Shown in pieces: positions 6,465 to 13,007 of a stretch of 15,129 bases of DNA (within the stretch, counting starts at the first letter, position 1; every line of letters starts with the position of its first letter). The notes beneath the pieces are model-generated. The model saw nothing but the letters and a program-made list of their open reading frames with translations, was not told the DNA's origin and did not search any database. The position numbers and the translations under genes are program-made. Source of the DNA: Chloroflexota bacterium (lineage in GTDB: Bacteria; Chloroflexota; UBA6077); NCBI GenBank assembly GCA_021845945.1, contig JAJZRD010000073.1:1-15129 (forward strand), written 5' to 3'.

Positions 6465-7202
6465 CTACGGATGCGCCCTTCCTGCTCCGGCCAGCCGCTG
6501 GGGTCCCTCGGGCTCCCCCTGGTGGCTCCGCTGGTCGCCGTCGATCCGGCCGTCCTTGAGCCGGACCGTCCGCTGCACGTAGCGAGTGTTGTCCGGGTTG
6601 TGGGTCACCACCAGCACCGTGAGGCCCTCCCGGTTCAAGGTCTGGAGCAGCTCCATCACCTCGGCTCCCGTTTGGGTGTCCAGGCAGCCCGTCGGCTCGT
6701 CTGCCAGGACGATGGGTGGCTCGTTGACGATGGCCCGGGCGATGGCCACCCTCTCCTGCTCCCCTCCAGAAAGCTGGCCGGGCAGCCGGCGGAACTTGTC
6801 CCCCAGCCCCACCCGTTCCAGGGCGGTCTGTGCCATCTCCGTCTGCTCCTGATGAGGGCGGCGGCTGATGGCCATGGGCAGCATCACGTTCTCCAGGGCC
6901 GTCAGGTAGGGCACCAGATGTTGCTGCTGGAAGACGAAACCCAGATACTCGTGGCGGAAGTCAGCCCGCCGCTCCGAGGAGAGGGCGTAGACGTCGATGC
7001 CGTCTACCAGCACGACTCCGGAGGTGGGTGGGTTCATGGCCCCCAGGACGGTGAGCATGGTGCTCTTCCCGCTGCCCGACGGCCCCATGATGGCCACCAT
7101 CTCCCCCTCTTCTATCTGCAGATCCACTCCCTTCAGTGCTGCCACCGGTAGCCCGCCGCTCGAGTAGCTCTTGCTCACCTGCTGCAAATCGATCAGAGCC
7201 AA
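6465..7202 (-). CDS. ABC transporter ATPase, LolD/MacB type
   Basis: A 245-residue ATPase of the LolD/MacB group, partner of the FtsX-type permease encoded just upstream. Walker A GPSGSGKST is at 40-48, Q-loop FQQQ at 91-94, signature LSGGEQERVAIARA at 144-157, Walker B IVLADEPTG at 164-172 and switch His at 201. The D-loop reads CLDTQTG where NLDS/T is usual. The start is TTG at 7202, supported by GAGGAGGAG directly upstream; no ATG fits as well. The last 20 residues are polar and non-conserved. It is the final gene of the minus-strand cluster, 102 bases after the permease, with two G/C-rich hairpins in between. Role: energises the transporter; MacB-type systems often move substrates from the outer membrane side rather than through a channel (family knowledge). 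Confidence 0.93.
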   Translation of the reverse strand: MALIDLQQVSKSYSSGGLPVAALKGVDLQIEEGEMVAIMGPSGSGKSTMLTVLGAMNPPTSGVVLVDGIDVYALSSERRADFRHEYLGFVFQQQHLVPYLTALENVMLPMAISRRPHQEQTEMAQTALERVGLGDKFRRLPGQLSGGEQERVAIARAIVNEPPIVLADEPTGCLDTQTGAEVMELLQTLNREGLTVLVVTHNPDNTRYVQRTVRLKDGRIDGDQRSHQGEPEGPQRLAGAGRAHP

Positions 7203-7237
7203 CGTCTCCTCCTCGTGGACCTAACCCCCCCGGCCCT

Positions 7238-7288
7238 CTTCCCCACGGGGGAAGGGGGAGACGCCCCCTCCTCGTGTCGGGGAGGGGG
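7238..7288. repeat. Two consecutive G/C hairpins between permease and ATPase genes
   Basis: CTTCCCC (7238-7244) pairs with GGGGAAG (7248-7254). Then CCCCCTCC (7264-7271) pairs with GGAGGGGG (7281-7288). They look like the CCCTCTCCCC-type intergenic repeats common in Chloroflexota genomes. Inside an operon they could lower expression of the ATPase or stabilise the upstream message. Confidence 0.6.
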
Positions 7289-7304
7289 TAGGGGGAAAGG
7301 TCTG

Positions 7305-8459
7305 TCAAATGCTTCGCAGCGCTTCGGCCGGATCCAGGGCGGAGGCCCGGAGGGCCGGATAGAGGCTGCCCACCAGCCCCACCAGCAGCGCGAGCCCCAG
7401 GGCCCAGCCCGCCAGCAGGGGGTCCCACGAGATGGGCGCCTCCAGTTGCGCCACCCGTTCGGCTATGAAGGAGCTGCCCAGGGTTCCCACGGCCCAGCCC
7501 ACCAGGCCGCTCATCAGGCTGAGCAGCATTGCCTCCAGCAGGATGATCCGCACCACGTGGCTCTTCCGGAACCCCACCGCTCGGAAGATCCCGATCTCTC
7601 GGGTCCGCTCGTTGACGCTGGACATCATGGTGGTCAGCACCACCAGACCCCCGACCAGCAGCACCACCGCGGACACGGCCAGGGAGAAGTTCCCCAGCTG
7701 CTCCACCGTCTGCTCTCGGGACTTCATCACCTGGGCGAGGGCCGTCACCTTCGCTCCGGGCAGCTTATCCCCGATCTGCTGCACGATCTGGTCGATGGGG
7801 CAGGTGGAGCAGAGGGCGCTCACCTCCACCAGGCTCACCTTGCCCGGTTTTCCCAGCATATCCTGGACGACGCCCAGGTCGGCGTAGATCAGACCGTCCT
7901 CCTGGTCGCCGATGGGGTTCAGCACGGCCGCCACGGTGAAGGAGCGGCCGAGGATCTGCAGGGAACTCCCCGGACCTACCTTCAGCCGGTGGGCCGCCTC
8001 CTGGCCGACCATCAGCTGGTCGGGGCTCTCGGGCTTCTGGCCCTCGAAAGTCCACCACCGCTTCAGCCGCATCTCTTGGGGGAAGTCCACCCCCACCAGG
8101 AGGGCTCGGGTTCCCCCCACCTCCACCGCCCCCAGCAGCTTGGGGGCGACGGTGCTGATGTTCTCCGAGTTCTTGATGGTGCGAATGGAGGCGACGTCCG
8201 CCGTGGATAGCTCCTGGACGGTAGTGCTCACTCCCACGGCCACGCCCCCGTAGGAGAGGGCGAGGTCGTCGGAGCGAGGCACCACCAGGATGTTGGCGCC
8301 GTACTGGTCGATCTTCTTCTCCGTGTCGGTTCGCAAGGCCGCGGTGATGGCCAGCATGCTCACCACCGTGGCGACCCCCACGGCCAGCCCCAGCACCAGC
8401 AGCAGCGCCTTGCCCTGCCGCCGCCGCAGGTTGTTAAGAGATATGGTGCTAAGCCTCAT
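7305..8459 (-). CDS. FtsX/MacB-type ABC permease with periplasmic CxxC
   Basis: A 384-residue permease. TM1 spans about 17-41, a large extracytoplasmic domain covers 45-255, and three TMs follow at about 259-281, 302-328 and 345-371. The conserved FtsX coupling segment is NERTREIGIFRAVGF (283-297), and the end reads ALDPAEALRSI as in MacB/LolC. The extracytoplasmic domain holds C217 and C220 (ALCSTCPID), the only cysteines in the protein, suggesting a disulfide or metal site. As I recall it, the permeases next to DUF2318 genes in iron-uptake loci (Campylobacter Cj1660-Cj1663) are of this type; those loci have two permeases, here one. The ATG is preceded by GGAG at 8-10 bases. The gene lies downstream of DUF2318 and upstream of the ATPase. 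Confidence 0.92.
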   Translation of the reverse strand: MRLSTISLNNLRRRQGKALLLVLGLAVGVATVVSMLAITAALRTDTEKKIDQYGANILVVPRSDDLALSYGGVAVGVSTTVQELSTADVASIRTIKNSENISTVAPKLLGAVEVGGTRALLVGVDFPQEMRLKRWWTFEGQKPESPDQLMVGQEAAHRLKVGPGSSLQILGRSFTVAAVLNPIGDQEDGLIYADLGVVQDMLGKPGKVSLVEVSALCSTCPIDQIVQQIGDKLPGAKVTALAQVMKSREQTVEQLGNFSLAVSAVVLLVGGLVVLTTMMSSVNERTREIGIFRAVGFRKSHVVRIILLEAMLLSLMSGLVGWAVGTLGSSFIAERVAQLEAPISWDPLLAGWALGLALLVGLVGSLYPALRASALDPAEALRSI

Positions 8460-8473
8460 CGCTACGCTCCGTT

Positions 8474-8566
8474 TCAGGACTGAGGACTGAGTAAGCTGGC
8501 GCAGACCGACTCAGCACTCAGCACTCAGCACCCGCTCAGTCCTCAGTCCTCTTCGCTCAGTCCTGA
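8474..8566. repeat. Nested inverted and tandem repeat inside the transporter operon
   Basis: A perfect 16-bp inverted repeat has arms at 8476-8491 (AGGACTGAGGACTGAG) and 8535-8550. An 11-bp outer pair lies at 8474-8484 and 8556-8566. Between the arms ACTCAGC is repeated three times in tandem (8509-8529). The block fills the 108-base gap between the DUF2318 gene and the permease gene. It looks like a mobile or expanded intergenic repeat and may form a long cruciform or an mRNA hairpin. Confidence 0.75.
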
Positions 8567-8567
8567 G

Positions 8568-9176
8568 CTAGATCCTGGGCTTCCAGCTGGATACCTTCTG
8601 CTCGTCCACGGTGATCTTGCCGTCCACCACGCTGCCGGGCAATACGTCGGGCGGGTAGCCCTGGCAGCCGCCGGAGATCCCCTTTGAACTCTCCAGATCC
8701 CAGCGGGTGCCGCAGGTGTTGCAGACGATCTGGTTGCCCTCTATGCGGAAGCTGAAGCCGTTGCACGGCTCGCAGGTGCGGACGGCTACCTTCACCGCGC
8801 CCGAAGGTGTCACGTAGGCCATCAGCGGGATGGATGTGCTCCCCTTCTTGTAGTCCCAGGCCACCAGCTTCTTGTCGGTTACCTCCTGGACGGTGATCCC
8901 CACCCTGCCGTTCTCTGCGGTGGCTGTGGAGGCCGGAACCTGCTGCAGCACCGCTGCGGAGGCGGTGGAGGTGCTGCTGTTGCGCAAGGTCATCACCCCG
9001 ACGAAGACGATCATCAGGGCGATGAAGCCCGCGGCGATCAAGGCTCGGGTGCTGAAACCGTGGCCTACCCTATTGTTGCCGGCGAAGCGCTGCCTCTTCT
9101 CCTCCCACCGGCCGGACCGGTCCCTACCGCCCGGTTCCCCGTAGTAGTCTCCCTGACTGCCCCTGTGCTTGCCCAT
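8568..9176 (-). CDS. Membrane-anchored DUF2318 cysteine-rich protein
   Basis: A 202-residue protein with a polar basic N-terminus (1-44), one membrane helix (45-64), a Ser/Thr linker and an extracytoplasmic DUF2318 domain. Its signature cysteines are C135 and C138 (RTCEPCNGF), C152 and C155 (VCNTCGTRWDLE) and C171 (GGCQGYPP), likely binding metal or an Fe-S/heme-type cofactor. DUF2318 proteins accompany FTR1/P19-type iron uptake and FtsX-type ABC transporters (Cj1660 in Campylobacter), where a role in iron reduction or handling has been proposed. GGAGGT before the ATG sets the start. Upstream lies a 17-bp palindrome likely bound by the BlaI-type repressor. Downstream come the permease and ATPase. 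Function beyond cofactor or metal handling is inference. Confidence 0.88.
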   Translation of the reverse strand: MGKHRGSQGDYYGEPGGRDRSGRWEEKRQRFAGNNRVGHGFSTRALIAAGFIALMIVFVGVMTLRNSSTSTASAAVLQQVPASTATAENGRVGITVQEVTDKKLVAWDYKKGSTSIPLMAYVTPSGAVKVAVRTCEPCNGFSFRIEGNQIVCNTCGTRWDLESSKGISGGCQGYPPDVLPGSVVDGKITVDEQKVSSWKPRI

Positions 9177-9193
9177 GGAAAACCTCCTCGTGC

Positions 9194-9210
9194 TCTTACA
9201 CTATGTAAGA
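9194..9210 (-). promoter_or_regulatory. BlaI-type operator before the DUF2318-permease-ATPase genes
   Basis: TCTTACA-CTA-TGTAAGA is a perfect 7-3-7 palindrome containing the TACA/TGTA half-sites typical of BlaI/MecI/CopY operators. It matches the palindrome upstream of the blaI-like gene at 14 of 17 positions. It lies 17 bases before the DUF2318 start. No strong -35/-10 pair was found around it; TTGCTC (9221-9216) is a weak -35 candidate. Confidence 0.75.
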
Positions 9211-9231
9211 CTATTGAGCAAAGGCGAGTCG

Positions 9232-10197
9232 CTATCGGGGCTGCGCGAGGCCCCCGCCTGACGGGTTGCAGGTACCGTTGGTCGCGCAGCAGCTCCCGCC
9301 GGCCGGGGACGACCGCCCCGCCGCGTAGCTGGATCCCGCGGAAACCACCAGCACTATCGCCACCGCCGTCAGGCTCGCCGCGATCCTCCACTGTCCCAGG
9401 GGTGCCCGCTGCTGCCCCGGTCCTGCCAGCTGCCGGATACGCTCGCCCACCACGTTGAAGGGACCAACCGCTGCCGCCGCCAGCTCCGATACCGGGCGGA
9501 GGGCCGAGCTGCGGCAGATCTTCAGGATCGCCGCGGCCAGCGGCTTGGGCGACAGCCTGTCCACTACCTCGGCGTCGGCCGCCAGCTCCTTGTCCAGAAG
9601 GTAGCGGTCCCGCAGCTGCGCCGCTACCGGCAGCAGGAAGAGCGAGGCGGCCATCGTCCGGCTGATCAGCACCTTCAGGGGGTCTCTGTGCTGGAGGTGG
9701 ATGACCTCGTGGAGCAGCACCGCCTTCAGCTCCCCCAGGGTGAGGGTGCGGCCCATCCCGGAACTGAGGCAGATGCGGGGCGACAGGAAGCCGTAGCAGA
9801 AGGCGTAGGGGGCCGGATCGAGGACGTAGGTGATGCGCTCCTCGACGCCCAACTGGGTGGCCAATCGCGCCAGCCGCTGCGGGGGTCTTGTTGCCCGGCA
9901 CTCCATCCGGCGTACCAGCCGTCGGGTCGACCGAAGCTGCTTGCCCAGCACCACCAGTCCAGCGACCAGGCCGCTGGCGACGGCTACCACCGAGAGGGCC
10001 GCACCGCCCCGGGCCAGGTGCATCAGCATCGGGTCCCGGGCACAGGCCTGCAGGCAGGCTGATGCCAGGGGGATCAGCACCGTCTGGCAGAGGAGGACGG
10101 CGAGGGTGAGGCCCGTGGCGCCCAGGGCTACCCCCAGGGCGAGCATCACCCTGAAGGAGCCGAGGGGAGGCTGGAAGGCTCGAACGGCGGCACTCAC
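9232..10197 (-). CDS. M56 (BlaR1/MecR1-like) membrane metallopeptidase without sensor domain
   Basis: A 321-residue protein. TM1 (about 17-42) and TM2 (about 65-85) lead into a cytosolic zinc-protease domain with HEVIH at 163-167, extended as HLQHRD, and third ligand E204 (DKELAADAE). A last TM lies near 278-298 and a short outer tail ends the protein. It lacks the penicillin-binding sensor of BlaR1. Candidate sensing residues are C48 and C52 in the loop between TM1 and TM2 and C303, C304, C310 in the tail (GGSCCATNGTC). The start is GTG at 10197, overlapping the repressor stop as GTGA and preceded by GGGGAGGAAAGG; the frame is open further upstream, but that part only shadows the repressor gene. 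Known M56 partners cleave or inactivate BlaI-type repressors. Confidence 0.9.
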   Translation of the reverse strand: MSAAVRAFQPPLGSFRVMLALGVALGATGLTLAVLLCQTVLIPLASACLQACARDPMLMHLARGGAALSVVAVASGLVAGLVVLGKQLRSTRRLVRRMECRATRPPQRLARLATQLGVEERITYVLDPAPYAFCYGFLSPRICLSSGMGRTLTLGELKAVLLHEVIHLQHRDPLKVLISRTMAASLFLLPVAAQLRDRYLLDKELAADAEVVDRLSPKPLAAAILKICRSSALRPVSELAAAAVGPFNVVGERIRQLAGPGQQRAPLGQWRIAASLTAVAIVLVVSAGSSYAAGRSSPAGGSCCATNGTCNPSGGGLAQPR

Positions 10198-10649
10198 GCC
10201 TTTCCTCCCCGCAGCACCTTGCGGTGGACCAGCTCCTCCAGCGCCGCCAGTTCCTCCGGGGCCACCTCGCCCACCACGTCCACGAACTGGGCGATGGCCG
10301 AGGTGCCGAAGTCGTGCACCAGCCCGGCGACCACGGAGCGGGAAACCCGATCCAGGAAGGCCTGGCGGCTCTCCAGGGCCGAGTAGAGGAAGGCTTTGGA
10401 GACCCGCCGGCGGGAGAGCAGCCGCTTCTCCACGAGCCGGTTCATCACCGTCATGACGGTCTTGTAGTTGTGCTCTGGGCCCAGGGCGTCGCACACCTCC
10501 TGGATAGAGGCCTCGCCCATCTGCCAGACCGCCTCCATGAGGGAGGCTTCCAGCTCTCCCAGCACCCGTTCCAGGCCGCTGCCGCCCAGCCGAAAGGCGC
10601 GCACGCTTCCTCCGCGATTGGCTCCCTTGCCGGTTCCTTCCTCGGCCAT
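10194..10649 (-). CDS. BlaI/MecI/CopY-family repressor
   Basis: A 151-residue winged-helix repressor from the chosen start: after a basic lead-in comes GELEASLMEAVWQMGEASIQ, then EVCDALGPEHNYKTVMTVMNRL with the recognition helix, KRLLSRRRVSKAFLYSALES as the wing, and a C-terminal dimerisation helix pair. ATG at 10649 is chosen because GGAGAAGG precedes it. Upstream ATGs at 10709 and 10736 lie in the -10 and -35 of the promoter, so they cannot start translation from that transcript. The gene overlaps the M56 protease gene (GTGA), the standard repressor-protease pair. It likely represses itself and the DUF2318 transporter genes through the two matching palindromes. Confidence 0.92.
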   Translation of the reverse strand: MAEEGTGKGANRGGSVRAFRLGGSGLERVLGELEASLMEAVWQMGEASIQEVCDALGPEHNYKTVMTVMNRLVEKRLLSRRRVSKAFLYSALESRQAFLDRVSRSVVAGLVHDFGTSAIAQFVDVVGEVAPEELAALEELVHRKVLRGGKA

Positions 10650-10699
10650 TCCCCTTCTCCCCCCGGGCGACCGGCAGCTGCTTCCTGCCGGCTCCAGCT

Positions 10700-10716
10700 T
10701 CTTACGCATTGTAAGA
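10700..10716 (-). promoter_or_regulatory. BlaI-type operator over the repressor promoter
   Basis: TCTTAC-GCATT-GTAAGA is a 17-base palindrome nearly identical to the one at 9194-9210. It covers the -10 and predicted start point of the repressor promoter, an arrangement that would give direct autorepression. Confidence 0.75.
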
Positions 10717-10736
10717 GCTTCTCCATCCACAGTCAA
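10708..10736 (-). promoter_or_regulatory. Sigma-70-type promoter of the repressor-protease genes
   Basis: Reading the minus strand, TTGACT (10736-10731) and TACAAT (10713-10708) are separated by exactly 17 bases, each 5 of 6 to consensus. Transcription would start near 10701, giving a leader of about 50 bases before the ATG at 10649. Confidence 0.75.
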
Positions 10737-10853
10737 TTACTTCTGTTGGTTGTGGGTGATGGTGAAGGGATTGGACGCGGGATGGAAGCATAGCACCTTG
10801 CCTGGCACGGTGGTTGCCAGCCATGAACCGACTTCCCGTACTCGGAGGACCTT

Positions 10854-12179
10854 ATGATCGGGTTTCGTGAGTTGGGACTGAGCGAGCTAGTGCTCCGCAG
10901 CATTGCCGAGATGGGTTTCGAGGCGCCGACTCCGGTCCAGGCGCGGGCCATTCCCTGTCTCTTAGAGGGGCGCGACATCGTCGCCCAGGCCCTCACCGGC
11001 ACGGGCAAGACCGCCGCTTTCGGCATCCCCATCGTGGAGCGCATAAATATGAAGCGGGCAGTACCGCAGGCGATCGTCCTCGCACCGACCCGCGAACTGG
11101 CGGTGCAGGTGGCCGAGCAACTCAACGCCATCGGCCGCGACCGGGGTCTGCGGCTGGTGCCCATCTATGGAGGCCAGCCTATCGAACGCCAGCTTCATGC
11201 GCTACGGCGGGGCGTCCACGCCATCGTGGCGACCCCCGGCCGTCTGATGGATCACATGCGCCGGGGGACGATCGACCTGTCCATGGTATCGATGCTGGTG
11301 CTGGACGAGGCCGACGTGATGCTGGACATGGGCTTCCTGGAGGATGTGGAGTATGTGATGGGCCACCTTCCTTCTCCGCGGGTGACGGCCCTCTTCTCGG
11401 CGACCATGCCGGATCCTATCATCCAGCTGGCTCGCCGCTACATGCGCGAGCCGGAGATCCTGCGGCTGAGCCGGCCCCGGGCGCTGACCGTTCCCGAGGT
11501 CAACCAGGTCTTCTACCTGGTGCCCTATCGGCGTAAGTTCGATGCCCTCTGCCGGGTTCTCGACGCGAAGCGGCCCGAACGGTCCCTGGTCTTCTGTGCC
11601 ACCAAGCGGACCGTCGACGAGGTGGTCGAGGGGCTCCAGGGGCGAGGCTATCTCGCCGAGGGGCTGCACGGCGATATGAGCCAGCCGGTGAGGGAGAAGG
11701 TGCTTCGGGCCTTTCGCGCCGGGCAGACCGAGGTCCTGGTGGCCACCGACGTGGCGGCGCGGGGGCTGGACATCCCGGATGTGAGCCCTGTGGTCAACTT
11801 CGATCTCCCGCCCGACCCCGAGTACTACGTCCACCGGATCGGCCGCACGGGCCGCCTCGGGCGAAGCGGCGAAGCGATCACCTTCGTGAACCCCTGGGAG
11901 ATGCGGGAGCTGAAGGTCATCGAGCGGATCACCGGAGCCCGCATTCGGCGGGAGGAGGTGCCCACGGCGGCCGAGGTCGAGGAGCGGGACGCGCAGATCC
12001 TGGAGGAGCGTCTCACCCAGATCCTGGAGTCCGGGCGGTGGGGGCCCTACCGGGCGGTGGTCGAGGATCTGCTGGACGACCGCGACCCGATCGATGTGGC
12101 GGCTGCCGCCCTCGCGCTGGCGGCCGGCCGACCGGCTCGGGCAAAGCCACGGAAGATCCGGACCGCTCGTGCAGCCTAA
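10854..12179 (+). CDS. DEAD-box ATP-dependent RNA helicase
   Basis: A 441-residue RNA helicase of the DeaD/CshA group that unwinds RNA in ribosome assembly and mRNA decay. All core motifs are present in order: Q motif with TPVQ (26-29), AQALTGTGKT (44-53), APTREL (77-82), TPGR (127-130), LDEAD (150-154), FSATMP (181-186), the second RecA domain with LVFCAT (245-250), VLVATDVAARGLDIP (294-308) and HRIGRTGR (327-334). The C-terminal part (350-441) contains an acidic helical stretch and ends in a basic tail; no DbpA-type RNA-binding domain is evident. GGAGG lies 7 bases before the ATG. The gene is divergent from the blaI-like gene. No clear promoter was seen in the short upstream gap, so regulation is unknown. 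Confidence 0.95.
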   Translation: MIGFRELGLSELVLRSIAEMGFEAPTPVQARAIPCLLEGRDIVAQALTGTGKTAAFGIPIVERINMKRAVPQAIVLAPTRELAVQVAEQLNAIGRDRGLRLVPIYGGQPIERQLHALRRGVHAIVATPGRLMDHMRRGTIDLSMVSMLVLDEADVMLDMGFLEDVEYVMGHLPSPRVTALFSATMPDPIIQLARRYMREPEILRLSRPRALTVPEVNQVFYLVPYRRKFDALCRVLDAKRPERSLVFCATKRTVDEVVEGLQGRGYLAEGLHGDMSQPVREKVLRAFRAGQTEVLVATDVAARGLDIPDVSPVVNFDLPPDPEYYVHRIGRTGRLGRSGEAITFVNPWEMRELKVIERITGARIRREEVPTAAEVEERDAQILEERLTQILESGRWGPYRAVVEDLLDDRDPIDVAAAALALAAGRPARAKPRKIRTARAA

Positions 12180-12204
12180 TGCTCCGCCACACAGATCCTG
12201 ATGT

Positions 12205-12275
12205 TGTCATCCTGAGCGCCAGCGAAGGATCTCTTCGGCGGAACGAGGAGATGCTTCGCTTCGCTCAGCATGACA
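12205..12275. repeat. TGTCATCCTGAGCG-type imperfect inverted repeat
   Basis: The left arm (12205-12233, beginning TGTCATCCTGAGCG) and right arm (12248-12275, ending CGCTCAGCATGACA) pair over about 28 bases with a few mismatches. This is the widespread repeat whose copies read GTCATTCTGAGCG...CGCTCAGAATGAC in many bacterial phyla. It lies just after the helicase gene and may serve as its terminator. No transposase is attached. Confidence 0.75.
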
Positions 12276-12384
12276 GTTCGTGTCACCTTCACTGTGTCAA
12301 GGTACTAGACTTCCCGGCCGGTTTCACACGTCTCCGCGATGAGCCCCTCTCCCCGGCCAGTACATTTGCCGCAACATTAGCGAC

Positions 12385-12390
12385 TATAAT
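12385..12390 (+). promoter_or_regulatory. Candidate -10 of the ECF sigma operon
   Basis: A perfect TATAAT lies 47 bases before the GTG chosen for the sigma gene. No good -35 stands at the usual distance (the nearest, TTTGCC at 12365, gives only 14 bases), so the promoter is incomplete or uses another factor. It overlaps a TTG that could otherwise be taken as the gene start. Confidence 0.4.
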
Positions 12391-12437
12391 TGACGGGAGG
12401 ATGGCGATGGACCCCATCGCGCGGGAGAAGAGACAGG

Positions 12438-13007
12438 GTGCAGGAACCGACCGGCGACATCGCCGGGCTGATCCGCCGGGCCAGGGGCTACGACAAGATG
12501 GCCTTTGCCGATCTCTACCGCTTTGCGGTAGGGCCGGTCTACCGTTATCTCTCGGCTCGGGTGAACAGCGTGGAAGAGACCGAGGAGCTGACCCAGGAGG
12601 TTTTCGTGGCGGCCCTGAACGGGATTCAGGGGCTGCGGGCCGAGGACGAGGCGGGGTTGCTCGGCTGGCTCTTCCAGATCGCCCGCAACAAACTGGCCGA
12701 TCAACTGCGGCAGCGCTATCGCCGGCCCTCGGCCTCCCTGGAGGAGGCCGAGGCGGTGGAGTCTCCCCAACCCCGGCCGGAGGAGGTGGCCGAGGCAGAA
12801 GAGGAGCGGTCCGAGGTGCGCCAGGCCCTGGAGCGGCTTACCCCGGAGCAGCGGGAGGTCATCCTGTGCAAGTATGTGCTGGGATACGACAACGATAGGA
12901 CCGCCCGCCAGGTGGGGAAGAACATCAACGCCGTCAATCAACTGCACCATCGGGCCCTGGCGAGTCTGGGCCGGCTGCTGAAGGCAACGGAGAGGGCCAG
13001 AACATGA
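12438..13007 (+). CDS. ECF-type RNA polymerase sigma factor
   Basis: A 189-residue sigma-70 factor of the ECF class. Region 2 covers about 22-92, with DLYRFAVGPVYRYLSARV, the EELTQEVFVAAL core-binding helix and WLFQIARNKLADQLRQR. An acidic linker (100-125) follows. Region 4 covers about 127-183, with LERLTPEQREVILCKYVLGY and a helix-turn-helix ending NINAVNQLHHRALASL. GTG at 12438 is chosen because it starts the conserved part and has GGGAG 10 bases upstream. An in-frame TTG at 12390 overlaps a TATAAT, and the well-placed ATG at 12401 is in another frame. The stop overlaps the next start (ATGA), coupling it to the DUF5667 protein, probably its membrane partner or regulator. Confidence 0.9.
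   Translation: MQEPTGDIAGLIRRARGYDKMAFADLYRFAVGPVYRYLSARVNSVEETEELTQEVFVAALNGIQGLRAEDEAGLLGWLFQIARNKLADQLRQRYRRPSASLEEAEAVESPQPRPEEVAEAEEERSEVRQALERLTPEQREVILCKYVLGYDNDRTARQVGKNINAVNQLHHRALASLGRLLKATERART

Noticed and set aside
10198..10494. N-terminal extension of the M56 protease frame by 99 residues
   Set aside because: The extension is an Arg/Gly/Pro-rich shadow of the repressor gene; GTG at 10197 overlaps the repressor stop and has a strong ribosome site.
10650..10736. Upstream ATGs (10736, 10709) for the BlaI-type repressor
   Set aside because: They fall within the -35/-10 and operator of the promoter; the ATG at 10649 has its own Shine-Dalgarno.
10802..10820. Small hairpin CTGGCA/TGCCAG before the helicase gene
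   Set aside because: Only 6 bp and not linked to a promoter or start; too weak to call a riboregulator.
12401..12898. ATG at 12401 with GGGAGG upstream as start of the sigma gene
   Set aside because: It is in a different frame from the conserved sigma regions and leads into Gly/Arg/Pro-rich noise; a frameshift is possible but the GTG at 12438 explains the data.
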